DNA of 50,118 bases, from assembly GCA_900544965.1 (NCBI GenBank), contig UQXE01000012.1, positions 1-50,118 of the forward strand, read 5' to 3'. The position numbers and the translations under genes were made by a program. The notes beneath the pieces are model-generated. The model worked only from the letters and a program-made list of their open reading frames with translations. It searched no databases and was not told where the DNA came from. The first letter of the stretch is position 1. Every line of letters begins with the position of its first letter. This DNA comes from an uncultured Eubacteriales bacterium (GTDB lineage: Bacteria > Bacillota > Clostridia > Christensenellales > CAG-138). Of the stretch, positions 7,842 to 17,540 are shown in pieces.

Positions 7842-8417
7842 ATGACAGATAATATTGTTATAGTTGGCGTAGGCGGTCAGGGTACGCTTCTCGCAAGCAA
7901 GATTTTGGGCTATATCGCGCTTGAAAACGGATGCGATGTACGGGTCAGCGAAGTGCATGGCATGAGCCAGCGCGGCGGAAGCGTTGTAACCTATGTCCGT
8001 ATAAGCGATGATGAGAAGCTTTATTCCACAATAGTAGAGCAGGGGTGCGCGGATGTCGTGCTTGCGTTTGAGAACCTTGAAGCGTTGCGCGCTCTGCCCT
8101 ATCTTAAAGACGGCGGAACGATAATAGTAAATACTCAGGAGTTGCTCCCAATGCCAGTAATTACCGGAGCCGCCGAATATCCTGACGATTGCCTGGAAAG
8201 GATCAGAAAGTCAGGGGCCAATGTAATAGAGCTTGACGCAACTGATATAGCGCACGAGTGCGGAACCTACCGCGCCGCGAACGTGGTGCTTATAGGCGTG
8301 CTGGCCAAAAAGCTGCCATTTACGTATGACCAGTGGATGAAGGCGATTGAAGCCAATGTTAAGCCAAAATTCATTGAAATAAATAAAGAAGCCTTCAGGC
8401 GTGGATACGAATACTGA
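7842..8417 (+). CDS. iorB: Indolepyruvate:ferredoxin oxidoreductase, beta subunit
   Basis: A 191-residue gamma-domain protein of the pyruvate:ferredoxin oxidoreductase superfamily opens with IVIVGVGGQGTLLASKILG, which binds CoA/2-oxoacid, and has the typical GMSQRGGSVVTYVR segment. It pairs with IorA to make the active heterodimer and contributes the CoA-binding part. The gene starts four bases after iorA and is co-transcribed with it. The next gene follows a terminator, so iorAB is a two-gene unit. No aminotransferase or acetyl-CoA synthetase is in the same operon, though a PLP enzyme follows separately. Confidence 0.93.
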   Translation: MTDNIVIVGVGGQGTLLASKILGYIALENGCDVRVSEVHGMSQRGGSVVTYVRISDDEKLYSTIVEQGCADVVLAFENLEALRALPYLKDGGTIIVNTQELLPMPVITGAAEYPDDCLERIRKSGANVIELDATDIAHECGTYRAANVVLIGVLAKKLPFTYDQWMKAIEANVKPKFIEINKEAFRRGYEY

Positions 8418-8507
8418 TTATTTCAGGAAAGCCGCATAGCCTGTTCAATGGGGACCGTATCACTAATAACGCTAATGCTGTATTTATCGCATAGCACCAA
8501 GGGGTTT

Positions 8508-8532
8508 AAAAGGCGTCAGCGGCGCCTTTTTT
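8508..8532 (+). terminator. Rho-independent terminator after iorAB
   Basis: AAAAGGCG and CGCCTTTTTT flank a 7-base loop and end in six T residues. Confidence 0.85.
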
Positions 8533-8664
8533 GCCCTAGTGGAATAAAAAATACGCCGCCATGGTTAAAAACTTAAAACAGCAGCCCCTAGGCTTATCGC
8601 TGTGGTTATGCATTATAATTTATCGGCCGTAAATTAGTTCATCAGCAAAGGAGGAGGCCTATCA

Positions 8665-9849
8665 ATGTATGATTTTGATACCGTTATAGACCGGCGCGGC
8701 ACCGGAGCCTCGAAATGGGCGATGGCGCCAAAACATATATATGAAGGGGGATACATACCTCTTACAATAGCCGACATGGAGTTTAAGACGGCACCAGAGA
8801 TACAGGCAGCGCTGCACAAGGCTGTCGATCATGGGATATATGGCTATACATACGCGGACAGCGAGTATTTTGAAGCGCTTAAGGCATTCATGCTCAAGCG
8901 CCGTGGATGGGAGATCAGGCATGAGTGGTTTGTAACTACACCAGGAGTGATTTCCGCATTGAATATAGCGGTACGTGCATTTACGAACAGTAGCGATGCT
9001 GTAATAATACAGACGCCCGTCTATCCCCCATTTAAGTCTGTTGTAGAGCGAAATGGAAGAACGCTTCTGAAAAACCCCCTAATATATAAAGGCGGCCGTT
9101 ATACTATGGATTATGAAAACCTGGAATTATTATGTAAAAGGGCTGACGCAAAGCTGCTTATACTTTGCAGTCCCCATAATCCGGTTGGCAGGGTATGGAC
9201 ATATGAGGAGTTGAAACAGCTCGGGGAAATAGCCAAAAGAAACGGGGTTATGGTCCTTAGCGACGAAATACACGGGGAGCTTATACTGAATGGCAACAGA
9301 CATATTACCTTTTCAACAATAGATGGTATGGAGCAAAACTGCATTATCTGTACTGCGATGAGCAAAACTTTTAATTTAGCTGGAATGTGCTGCTCCAATA
9401 TATTCATACCAAACGCTGAATTTATGAGCGCTTTTAGGCGGAGGCTTGAGGGGGAAGGCGTCCCAGGAATACCAGCGCTGTCGAGATATGCAGCCATAGC
9501 CGCGTTCAGAGAGGGAGGGGCATGGCTGGATGAGCTGATCAAATACGTTGAGGATAATTTCGAGACTCTATATGATTTCATTGACAGGAGACTTCCAATG
9601 CTTGACTATATAAGAGCGGAGGGTACTTATCTTGCATGGGTAGATATGAGGCGGCTTGGAATGACCATAGAGGAGCAGGAAGACTTAATGCTTAACAAGG
9701 CAAATTTAGCCCTGGACGAGGGTTATATATTCGGAGACGAAGGCTCTGGGTTTGAGCGAATCAACCTGGCGCTTCCCAGATCAGAGCTTCTAAGAGCGCT
9801 GGAGCGGCTAGAAAATGCCGTCTATTCTTTAGCGGTTAAGGAGAAATAG
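8665..9849 (+). CDS. patB: MalY/PatB-type PLP-dependent cystathionine beta-lyase/aminotransferase
   Basis: A 394-residue fold-type I PLP enzyme starts at ATG 8665 behind GGAGGAGG. MalY/PatB features are visible: the early WAMAPKHI..IPLTIADMEF segment, YGYTYADSEYFEAL, the SPHNPVGRVW loop, SDEIH (PLP ring Asp) and AMSKTFNLAGM with the Schiff-base Lys. Family members cleave cystathionine or cysteine to pyruvate, ammonia and a thiol, and some act as aminotransferases. It stands alone between terminator and DUF4438 gene. Because iorAB lies just upstream, an aryl-aminotransferase role is possible, but the family assignment favours the C-S lyase. Confidence 0.85.
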   Translation: MYDFDTVIDRRGTGASKWAMAPKHIYEGGYIPLTIADMEFKTAPEIQAALHKAVDHGIYGYTYADSEYFEALKAFMLKRRGWEIRHEWFVTTPGVISALNIAVRAFTNSSDAVIIQTPVYPPFKSVVERNGRTLLKNPLIYKGGRYTMDYENLELLCKRADAKLLILCSPHNPVGRVWTYEELKQLGEIAKRNGVMVLSDEIHGELILNGNRHITFSTIDGMEQNCIICTAMSKTFNLAGMCCSNIFIPNAEFMSAFRRRLEGEGVPGIPALSRYAAIAAFREGGAWLDELIKYVEDNFETLYDFIDRRLPMLDYIRAEGTYLAWVDMRRLGMTIEEQEDLMLNKANLALDEGYIFGDEGSGFERINLALPRSELLRALERLENAVYSLAVKEK

Positions 9850-9899
9850 GCAGTCCCATATGTTATAATTGGTTATAAATATAAGTTGGAGGTAAAACC

Positions 9900-10778
9900 A
9901 TGAGTGCTAATATAGTATCGATAAATTCAGATCGTCTCGTTATGCAAAGCGTAATGGGAGAGGTTCATCATCCCGCTATGGGACCCAATCCATACAGGAT
10001 AAACACTGTAGACGGCATGCCGATGGTACTGCCCGGCACAGGTGGAATAACCTATAATGTTTCTATCGGCGATTCCGTATATGCAATGGAGGCGGATCAT
10101 GTGGAGCCTGGAGTATCAATAAAGGCGTCCGATACGAATGAGAACAATGCGCTTAACACGCTTTCATGTATAGGCAACGAAGCTCGGGTAATTTCAGGGG
10201 AGGCCAAGGGGGCCAAAGGATTTGTTACTGGCAAGCATGGTGGGATTGAACACGTATTGGTGTATTTTGAGCGCGAAACGCTGGAGAAAATGGCCATAGG
10301 CGACAAAATCCTCATAAAAGCGCAGGGCCAGGGCATGAAGCTTATGGGCTTTGAGGATAAGGTTAAGGCTATGAATATTGATCCGGCTCTCTATTACAAA
10401 CTCAATATAACTTCTGATAACGGAATGCTTAACGTACCCGTCGCGGCCAAGATTCCCGCTTATCTCATGGGTTCCGGTATAGGATCAAACAGCGCTTACA
10501 GGGGAGATTATGACATAATGACAGCAGACCGTGAGGTAATCAAAAACTTTGGTTTGGATAAGCTGCGCTATGGCGACATCGTAATGCTTGAAAACTGCGA
10601 TACAACATTTGGCCGCGGTTACCTTACAGGGGCTGCAACAATAGGGGTAGTTGTACACAGCGACTGCATCCTGGCCGGACACGGACCTGGGGTTACGACG
10701 CTTTTAACCGCAAAGAGCGCGGTTATCAACGGCGTAATTACTCCAAACGCTAATATTGCCGGCTACCTTTTAGGCTAA
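9900..10778 (+). CDS. DUF4438-family protein
   Basis: A 292-residue soluble protein starts at ATG 9900 behind GGAGGT. It matches the DUF4438 family in length and in Gly-rich motifs such as PGTGGITYNVSIGD, GAKGFVTGKHGG, IAYKN-like central strands (PAYLMGSGIGS) and a C-terminal GHGPGVTTLLT. The family has structural-genomics structures but no assigned reaction. There is no signal peptide or membrane segment. It lies 50 bases after patB and four bases before pcrA, so it is probably co-expressed with the helicase gene. Confidence 0.75.
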   Translation: MSANIVSINSDRLVMQSVMGEVHHPAMGPNPYRINTVDGMPMVLPGTGGITYNVSIGDSVYAMEADHVEPGVSIKASDTNENNALNTLSCIGNEARVISGEAKGAKGFVTGKHGGIEHVLVYFERETLEKMAIGDKILIKAQGQGMKLMGFEDKVKAMNIDPALYYKLNITSDNGMLNVPVAAKIPAYLMGSGIGSNSAYRGDYDIMTADREVIKNFGLDKLRYGDIVMLENCDTTFGRGYLTGAATIGVVVHSDCILAGHGPGVTTLLTAKSAVINGVITPNANIAGYLLG

Positions 10779-10781
10779 AAT

Positions 10782-12998
10782 ATGGATATAACCTTACTTA
10801 ACAAAGAACAACGGCGGGCTGTTGAATGCCTAGACGGCCCGCTTCTCGTATTGGCGGGAGCGGGCTCTGGAAAAACGCGCGTACTTACGTACCGAATAGC
10901 AAACCTTATAGACCATGGAGTTCGTCCATGGAATATTTTGGCGCTGACGTTTACAAACAAAGCTGCTCGTGAGATGAGGGAGAGGACGGAAACACTCGTC
11001 GGGCTTTCCGCGTCGGATGTCTGGTGCGTTACGTTCCATTCCTTTTGTGTGCGTGTTTTGCGAATGGATATTGACAAGATGTCCAACGGGTATGACCGCA
11101 GCTTTGTTATATATGATGATGGCGATCAGCTGAACGTAATTGAATCCATATTGAAGCGGTTGGGCGTTCCAGAAAAGGATTCTCCAAAGCGATCAATAAA
11201 GGAAGCTATAAGCACCGCTAAAAATAAAGGCGTTGATCCGGATACGTTTTTTGGTTCCGAATTCCAGGGTGATTTGAAAAGACAGGTGTACAGCCTATAT
11301 AAAAAACACCTTCAGGACGCAAACGCGCTTGATTTTGACGATTTGATCCTATTCACCATAAAACTTTTTCAGCAATGCGGGGACGTCCTTGAAAAATACA
11401 GGGGCAAGTTCCGCTACGTGCTGGTTGACGAGTATCAGGATACCAACCTTCCCCAGTACAGCCTGGTAAGGCTGCTTTGTGAGGAACACCGAAACCTATG
11501 CGTTGTTGGCGACGACGACCAAAGCATATATGGCTGGAGGGGAGCCGATATAAGAAACATACTGGAATTTGAAACCGACTTTCCAGGCGCTGAGATAATA
11601 AGGCTTGAGCAAAACTACCGCTCCTCGGCCAATATCCTCAACGCCGCCAACAGTGTGATAGCCAATAATATCGGACGAAAGGAAAAGCGCCTGTGGACCA
11701 ATAAGGCCTGCGGCGATCCGATAACGCATCATTGCGCTGACGACGAGCGAAGGGAGGCGGAGTTCGTATGCAAGACCATCATGAGCGGGATAAGGAACGG
11801 AGGAGATTACAGCGATTACGCGGTTCTCTACCGTATGAACGCTCAAAGCCGAATACTAGAGACAATGCTGCTGTCATACGGTATACCGCATAATGTATAC
11901 GGGGGTCAAAGGTTCTACGACCGCAAGGAGATAAAGGATATCCTTGCTTATTTAAGAGTGGTTGCCAACCCAAACGACGATGTCGCGTTCAGGAGGATAG
12001 TAAATGTCCCCGCCAGAGGAATTGGCGCCGCTACACTGCAAAAGCTAACGGATGCGGCGGTTGATAGCGGCAGGCCCCTTTTAGTAACCGTACTTGACGC
12101 TACGTCTATGGATTCAAAAACGGCGGCAAAGCTGAAGCCGTTTAGGGATATGATGGCCGATGTTTTAAAAAAGAAAGCCGAAATCCCGCCATCAGAGCTT
12201 ACGGAATATATACTGGCTAAAATAAGATATAGAGAATACTTGGAATTAGAGGGCAAGACACAGGCGGAGACCAGGTGGGAAAATATTTTGGAGCTTATGG
12301 GAAACATAAGAGAAGTAGAAAACAGCATAGTTGAACCTGAAACCGATGCGTTGAGTGCTTTTTTGGAGAGCGTTGCGCTCATGTCGGATATTGATTCGAT
12401 GAGCGACGAGCACGGCACCGTATCGCTTATGACGCTTCACAGCGCTAAGGGGCTTGAGTTTGGCACCGTATTCATAGCCGGCATGGAGGATGGCATATTT
12501 CCTACTTCGAGGTCCAAGTTTGACCCTGACTCGATGGAGGAGGAAAGAAGGCTGATGTATGTCGGTATGACAAGGGCCATGGAAAAGCTGTATCTGCTGA
12601 ACACCAGGCACAGAACCATTTTCGGCCATACTTCCGACAGTATTGAATCCCGCTTCCTGAGGGAAATCCCCGAGGAGTTCCTGGAAAGGCCGTCAGCCGC
12701 ACGCGGGTTCGGGCGAACGGACGATGAGTATAATTATGGCCGAAGGATATCTGCGGAACTATATCAGAAGAAACCCGGCGTTTCCTCTTTGGCCGGCGGT
12801 TCCAAGTATGAAAGGCCCGCTGCCGTCCAACCTAAAGACTTCAGCATATATCAGCGCGTGCGGCATGCCAAGTTTGGGGAGGGCACTATAATAGAGATGG
12901 CTGGAAGCGGAAGCGCTATGCTGATATCTATTGACTTTGACTCGGTCGGTGTGAAAAAGCTGGCTGGAGCGTATGCCCCAATCGAGCCGGCCGAGTAA
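10782..12998 (+). CDS. pcrA: ATP-dependent DNA helicase PcrA/UvrD
   Basis: This is a 738-residue SF1A 3'-5' helicase for repair, rolling-circle replication and removal of RecA filaments. All motifs are visible in order: Walker A AGAGSGKT (Q motif NKEQRRAV before it), motif Ia TFTNKAAREM, DEYQDTN (motif II), GDDDQSIYGWRGA (III), QNYRSS (IV), VSLMTLHSAKGLEF (V) and VGMTRAMEKL (VI). A C-terminal Tudor-like segment (VRHAKFGEGTIIEM) is typical of PcrA and contacts RNA polymerase. It is followed 18 bases later by ligA, an order conserved in Firmicutes. Length is standard. Confidence 0.96.
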   Translation: MDITLLNKEQRRAVECLDGPLLVLAGAGSGKTRVLTYRIANLIDHGVRPWNILALTFTNKAAREMRERTETLVGLSASDVWCVTFHSFCVRVLRMDIDKMSNGYDRSFVIYDDGDQLNVIESILKRLGVPEKDSPKRSIKEAISTAKNKGVDPDTFFGSEFQGDLKRQVYSLYKKHLQDANALDFDDLILFTIKLFQQCGDVLEKYRGKFRYVLVDEYQDTNLPQYSLVRLLCEEHRNLCVVGDDDQSIYGWRGADIRNILEFETDFPGAEIIRLEQNYRSSANILNAANSVIANNIGRKEKRLWTNKACGDPITHHCADDERREAEFVCKTIMSGIRNGGDYSDYAVLYRMNAQSRILETMLLSYGIPHNVYGGQRFYDRKEIKDILAYLRVVANPNDDVAFRRIVNVPARGIGAATLQKLTDAAVDSGRPLLVTVLDATSMDSKTAAKLKPFRDMMADVLKKKAEIPPSELTEYILAKIRYREYLELEGKTQAETRWENILELMGNIREVENSIVEPETDALSAFLESVALMSDIDSMSDEHGTVSLMTLHSAKGLEFGTVFIAGMEDGIFPTSRSKFDPDSMEEERRLMYVGMTRAMEKLYLLNTRHRTIFGHTSDSIESRFLREIPEEFLERPSAARGFGRTDDEYNYGRRISAELYQKKPGVSSLAGGSKYERPAAVQPKDFSIYQRVRHAKFGEGTIIEMAGSGSAMLISIDFDSVGVKKLAGAYAPIEPAE

Positions 12999-13016
12999 AC
13001 CGAAGCGGAGGTTTAA

Positions 13017-15005
13017 ATGCAGCAGGGCATGAGGGAACTTATAGATAGATTAAACGATTACGCATATGCGTATTACGTGCTTGACGCGCCAAAGGTCAGC
13101 GATAAGGAATATGACGAGCTGTTTGACGAGCTGCTAAGGCTTGAAGCTGACACGGGCATAGTCCTTCCAGATTCGCCAACGCTTCGGGTCGGCGGCGAGC
13201 CGGTTACAGCGTTTGAACAGCATACGCATATTGAACGCCTATGGAGCCTGGATAAGATAAGATCGCGTGAGGAGCTAGTGCTTTGGATGGACAGATCGGA
13301 TAAGTTAAAGCGAGAGTTTGAAAACAACTCCGGCAATCCGCTTCCGCAGTCCGAGTATGTTTTGGAATATAAGTTCGATGGACTTACGGTTAACCTTACC
13401 TATGACGGGGGAAAGCTTGTATACGCGGCAACGCGTGGAAACGGAATAACGGGGGAGGGCATCCTAGAGCAGGTAAAGACAATACGCGACGTTCCGCTTG
13501 CAATAAATTACGTGGGCAAGCTTGAGGTTCAGGGCGAATGCTACATGAAGTTAAGCGTTCTTGACGAACTGAACAGCTCAACCGGAGAACATCTGAAAAA
13601 CGCGAGGAACGCGGCGGCCGGAGCGCTGCGCAACCTTGACCCCAAGGTTACGGCAGGGCGGAGGCTTTCATTTTTTTGCTATAACATAGGTTATGCCGAG
13701 GGAGCAAGGTTTTCATCACATACGGAGCTAATGGACTTTCTTAAAGAAAACGGGTTTAAAATAAGCCCGTATATGCGTGTATGCAGGGATGCAGCCACTA
13801 TTATTGACGACATAAAGGAAGTCGAGACCCATAGGGGAGAGCTGGATTTTCTCATCGACGGCATGGTAATTAAGATAAACGATATTGCTACAAGGGATGC
13901 GCTGGGGTATACGGACAGGTTCCCAAGATGGGCTGTTGCTTATAAGTTTACCGCCGAGGAAACCACAACAACAATAAACAGTATTACCTGGGAGGTAGGG
14001 CGCACAGGAAAGCTTACGCCGCTTGCCCGGCTTGCGCCGGTGGAGCTTGCGGGCGCCACCATATCCAGGGCGACGCTGAACAATTATGACGACATACTCA
14101 GAAAGCGCGTCGGAGCGGGCTCAAAGGTTTTTATACGCAGAAGCAACGACGTTATTCCAGAGATTTTGGGGCGCGTAGATGATGGGGCGCCTATAGCCGA
14201 AGTTGAAAGGCCGTCGGTATGCCCTGCATGCGGCGCCCATGTTGAACAGAGGGGGGCCAACATATTCTGTACAAACTCGCTTACCTGCACGCCCCAAATA
14301 GTAGCAAGGCTTGTGCACTATGCTTCGAGGGACGCCATGGATATTGAAACCTTTTCGGATAAAACGGCGTCGCAGTTTGTTGAATCACTCAATATAGTAA
14401 CAATACCTCAGCTGTACAGGCTGACCATTGACGAACTGCTTTCATTAAATAAGTTTAAACAAAAGAAGGCGCAGAACCTGCTCTCAGCCATCGAAAGGAG
14501 TAAGCGCCGCCCGCTTTCATCGTTTTTATTCGCGTTGGGCATACCGAATGTCGGTATAAAGACGGCCCGTATTCTTTCAAAACGGTTTTTAACCCTAAAG
14601 GCGGTCAGACGCGCCGGATACGACGAATTGATAGCGATAAAGGATATCGGGGATATTGTTGCAAGGGGTATAGTGGATTTTTTCAGCGACGAATCGATAA
14701 GCTCGGCAATAGACGAGATACTATCATACGGCGTTAAGCCTGAAGACGAGGAAAGCGGCGAAATACAAAGTTCTATCGCTGGTAAAACCATCGTCGTAAC
14801 AGGGACAATGAAGCGCATGGACCGAAGCGGCATCGAAGCGCTTATTGAGAGCCTAGGAGCTTCGGCAAGCGGAAGCGTAAGCAAAAAAACCGACTATGTC
14901 GTTGCCGGAGAAAGCGCTGGAAGCAAATTGAATAAGGCTAACGAACTGGGTATTACGGTGATATCCGAGGATAAATTCTTTGAAATGATAGGAAAACAGG
15001 GATGA
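13017..15005 (+). CDS. ligA: NAD-dependent DNA ligase LigA
   Basis: A 662-residue ligase seals nicks using NAD. The order is Ia domain (YYVLDAPKVSDKEYDELF), adenylation domain with the nucleophile Lys in EYKFDGLTVNL, OB fold, four-Cys zinc finger (CPACGAHV...CTNSLTC), HhH domain (FALGIPNVGIKTARIL) and C-terminal BRCT (GKTIVVTGTM, then KKTDYVVAGESAGSKLNKA). The stretch after the catalytic Lys reads TRGNGITGEG where the usual form is TRGDGTTGED, and the preceding LSLDNAF-type motif is WSLDKIR, so this is a divergent version. It overlaps the next gene by four bases. It is probably the chromosomal ligase, but a second canonical copy elsewhere cannot be excluded. Confidence 0.93.
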   Translation: MQQGMRELIDRLNDYAYAYYVLDAPKVSDKEYDELFDELLRLEADTGIVLPDSPTLRVGGEPVTAFEQHTHIERLWSLDKIRSREELVLWMDRSDKLKREFENNSGNPLPQSEYVLEYKFDGLTVNLTYDGGKLVYAATRGNGITGEGILEQVKTIRDVPLAINYVGKLEVQGECYMKLSVLDELNSSTGEHLKNARNAAAGALRNLDPKVTAGRRLSFFCYNIGYAEGARFSSHTELMDFLKENGFKISPYMRVCRDAATIIDDIKEVETHRGELDFLIDGMVIKINDIATRDALGYTDRFPRWAVAYKFTAEETTTTINSITWEVGRTGKLTPLARLAPVELAGATISRATLNNYDDILRKRVGAGSKVFIRRSNDVIPEILGRVDDGAPIAEVERPSVCPACGAHVEQRGANIFCTNSLTCTPQIVARLVHYASRDAMDIETFSDKTASQFVESLNIVTIPQLYRLTIDELLSLNKFKQKKAQNLLSAIERSKRRPLSSFLFALGIPNVGIKTARILSKRFLTLKAVRRAGYDELIAIKDIGDIVARGIVDFFSDESISSAIDEILSYGVKPEDEESGEIQSSIAGKTIVVTGTMKRMDRSGIEALIESLGASASGSVSKKTDYVVAGESAGSKLNKANELGITVISEDKFFEMIGKQG

Positions 15006-15973
15006 AACAGGGGAAGCTTAGCAATGAAAGGCTGGAAAGCCTTATTCTCAGCAAGTTTGGACATACAAGAGCGGAAGTTGTGTGTTCGCCGGGCATTGGG
15101 GTAGACTGTGCGGCGGTTGACCTCAGCGGGCGGCTTGCCGTGCTGTCGTGCGATCCAATTACATCGGCCAAGGAAAACGCCGGAAGGCTGACGGTTCATA
15201 TCAACTGCAACGACGCGGCGGCGGCTGGAGCTGAGCCTATAGGGCTTTTAATAACCTTGCTCGCCCCTCCATCCGCTGGATATGAAGACATTGGGAAGCT
15301 GGCCGATGAAATAGCCGAGGCCGCGGCGGAAGCCAATGTTGATATCATTGGCGGCCACACTGAGGTGACGGATAGCGTAACCCGTATAATCACCTCAGCC
15401 GCGGTAATTGCGCGATGCGTTCTCGACAGGCCGATAACCCCGGCAGGGATGCGCGAAGGGGATCACCTTGTCATGACAAAAACAGCAGGACTGGAAGGAA
15501 CCGCTATCATTGCGGAGGACTTTAATGCCAGGCTTAAAGGCGTGCTAAGTGAGACGGAGCTAATGGAGGCCCGCGGATTCATTAACCGGATAAGCGTTGT
15601 AAAGGAAGGCGTGTACGCGGCAAGGCATGGGGCTTCCGCCATGCATGATATCACAGAGGGGGGCGTGTTTGGGGCCGCTTGGGAGATGGCCTACGCATCA
15701 AAAAAAGGCATATGCCTTGATTTAAGGTCGATACCAGTTCATCCGATTACCGAAAAGATTTGCACCGCGCTTTCGATAGATTTATATAGGCTTATATCCA
15801 GCGGAAGCATGCTTATATCGTGCCGTAACGGAGAAGAAATGGTAAGGGGGCTTGCATCCAGCGGAGTTGACGCGGCGATAATCGGCTATGTGGGCGGAGA
15901 AGGCGTGAGACTCGCCGATAATACGATAATAGAAGCGCCCGGCAGGGATGAGCTATACAAGCTGTTTACTTAA
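15002..15973 (+). CDS. AIR synthase-like (HypE/PurM superfamily) protein
   Basis: A 323-residue protein starts at ATG 15002, overlapping the ligA stop (ATGA), so it is translationally coupled. It has the PurM-type fold: SPGIGVDCAAVD near residue 30, GGHTEVTD with the conserved acidic/His turn, and an MHDITEGGVFGAAWEMA segment that matches the HypE/AIR-synthase C-terminal ATP-binding part. HypE makes the Fe cyanide ligand of hydrogenases, but no hyp genes are nearby and the C-terminal Cys of true HypE is absent. It belongs to the stand-alone group next to housekeeping genes, whose reaction is unknown. Confidence 0.75.
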   Translation: MKQGKLSNERLESLILSKFGHTRAEVVCSPGIGVDCAAVDLSGRLAVLSCDPITSAKENAGRLTVHINCNDAAAAGAEPIGLLITLLAPPSAGYEDIGKLADEIAEAAAEANVDIIGGHTEVTDSVTRIITSAAVIARCVLDRPITPAGMREGDHLVMTKTAGLEGTAIIAEDFNARLKGVLSETELMEARGFINRISVVKEGVYAARHGASAMHDITEGGVFGAAWEMAYASKKGICLDLRSIPVHPITEKICTALSIDLYRLISSGSMLISCRNGEEMVRGLASSGVDAAIIGYVGGEGVRLADNTIIEAPGRDELYKLFT

Positions 15974-15992
15974 AAATTACGCTAAACGGCCA

Positions 15993-16021
15993 TTGACACG
16001 CATTGGCCGATGCAATATAAT
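15993..16021 (+). promoter_or_regulatory. Perfect-consensus sigma-A promoter for hisS-aspS
   Basis: TTGACA (15993-15998) and TATAAT (16016-16021) are separated by exactly 17 bases, a full match to consensus, about 27 bases before the T-box. Confidence 0.85.
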
Positions 16022-16045
16022 GCTATAAAGGCTATGATTGGAAGA

Positions 16046-16245
16046 GTAGCGGCGCTTTAACAGTGCAGAGAGGATGGCCCAGGCTGAAAGCTGTCCCTAA
16101 GTTAAGCGGCGTGAAGGACATCCATGAGCTGCCGCTAAAACGCGGACGTGTGCATGCGTTATGGGCTTAAAGTGGAGCGTTTTTGCTCAATAAGGGTGGC
16201 ACCGCGGGTTTCCCGTCCCTACATCAGGACAGGAAACCCCTTTAT
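16046..16245 (+). promoter_or_regulatory. T-box leader (His-tRNA responsive) of hisS-aspS
   Basis: The T-box hallmark AAGGGTGGCACCGCGG is at 16192-16207. Stem I closes with AGCGGC (16048-16053) and GCCGCT (16131-16136), with an inner stem GCTTTAAC/GTTAAGC and an AGAGAGG apical motif. The right side of the internal loop contains CAT (His) at 16123-16125, and another at 16119-16121, as specifier candidates. GAGC/GCTC (16175-16188) is the small stem before the antiterminator. The competing terminator GGGTTTCC...GGAAACCC (16206-16239) ends in CTTTATT. Uncharged tRNA-His should therefore turn on hisS and the downstream genes. Confidence 0.93.
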
Positions 16246-16268
16246 TATACAAAGGAGGAAATAACTAC

Positions 16269-17540
16269 ATGCAAGTTCAGGCGCCCAAGGGCACGAAGGA
16301 TGTTCTGCCATCTGAAAGCTACCGATGGCAGTATCTTGAGGGCATTATCAGACAGACGTGCCTTAAATATGGATTTAAAGAGGTACGCACGCCGGTAATA
16401 GAGCATACCGAACTGTTTTTGAGAAGCATAGGAGATACCACGGATATAGTGCAAAAGGAAATGTATACCTTTATCGATAAGGGCGACCGCTCCATTACGC
16501 TAAAACCCGAAGGCACGGCGGGAATTGTGCGCATGTTCATAGAACATGGGATTTTTAATGAATCCCAGCCGACCAAGCTGTATTATCTAAACAGCCCTAC
16601 GTTCCGCTACGAACGGCCGCAGGCGGGAAGGCTTCGCGAGCACCATCAGTTTGGCGTTGAGATGTTTGGCGCTATGCGCGCCAGCGCGGACGCGGAGTGT
16701 ATTATGCTGGCAAAGGGACTATTTGATACCATTGGGATCAAGGAGCTTGAGCTTCACCTAAACAGCATAGGATGTCCTGAATGTCGGCCTGATTACAACG
16801 GAAAGCTCAAGGCGTACTTTAAAGAGCATGTTGATGAGCTTTGCGGCACCTGCAGGGATCGACTGGAAAGGAATCCCCTAAGAATACTTGACTGCAAAGA
16901 GGAAAGGTGCAAGGCCGTGGCAAGGCTTGCGCCTAAGACCATCGAATGCCTATGCCGGGAATGCGCGGATCATCTTGATGAGTTAAAGCTATGCTTGGAC
17001 GCAACGGGCACTGAATATGTAATCGACCCATTTGTAGTCAGAGGGCTTGATTATTATACCAGGACCGTGTTTGAATTCGTATCCAAACATATTGGCTCAC
17101 AGGGAACCGTATGCGGCGGCGGCAGGTACGACCTGCTGGTGGAGCAGTCAGGAGGTCCCCATACGCCGGCTGTCGGCTTTGGCCTGGGTATGGAAAGGCT
17201 TCTTATGGTTGCCCAAAACCAGGGGGTCGAGTTTCCAGAGCAGCAAAGGATGGACGTATATATTGTTTCAATGGATGAACAAACCAGAATAGCTGGATAC
17301 AAACTGGCAAACGATCTGCGCGGCAGGGGGTATATAGCTGAGACGGATCATATTGGAAGAAGCGTTAAGGCGCAGTTTAAGTATGCCGGCAAGATGGATG
17401 CGCGATTTGTAGCCGTTATTGGTCAGGATGAGCTGGCAAAGGGAGTTGTTAAGCTTAAAAACATGGATACTGGGGAAGATGCGATGGCAGAGATGGATAA
17501 TATATCAGACTATATTGAAAGGTGGTGCGAAATTATATGA
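16269..17540 (+). CDS. hisS: Histidyl-tRNA synthetase
   Basis: A 423-residue class II synthetase starts at ATG 16269 behind AAAGGAGG. It charges tRNA-His. It begins with the usual APKGTKDVLP; motif 2 is around TFRYERPQAGRLREHHQFGVE; the HisRS-specific segment VRGLDYYTRTVFEF and the motif 3 region GFGLGMERLL are present. A C-terminal anticodon-binding domain follows (VYIVSMDEQ...). It is the first gene after a T-box with a His specifier, which independently supports the assignment. Its stop overlaps the aspS start (ATGA). Confidence 0.97.
   Translation: MQVQAPKGTKDVLPSESYRWQYLEGIIRQTCLKYGFKEVRTPVIEHTELFLRSIGDTTDIVQKEMYTFIDKGDRSITLKPEGTAGIVRMFIEHGIFNESQPTKLYYLNSPTFRYERPQAGRLREHHQFGVEMFGAMRASADAECIMLAKGLFDTIGIKELELHLNSIGCPECRPDYNGKLKAYFKEHVDELCGTCRDRLERNPLRILDCKEERCKAVARLAPKTIECLCRECADHLDELKLCLDATGTEYVIDPFVVRGLDYYTRTVFEFVSKHIGSQGTVCGGGRYDLLVEQSGGPHTPAVGFGLGMERLLMVAQNQGVEFPEQQRMDVYIVSMDEQTRIAGYKLANDLRGRGYIAETDHIGRSVKAQFKYAGKMDARFVAVIGQDELAKGVVKLKNMDTGEDAMAEMDNISDYIERWCEII

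Noticed and set aside
15002..15973. Assignment as HypE hydrogenase maturation factor
   Set aside because: The fold fits, but the C-terminal Cys that accepts the carbamoyl group is missing and no hyp genes are nearby.
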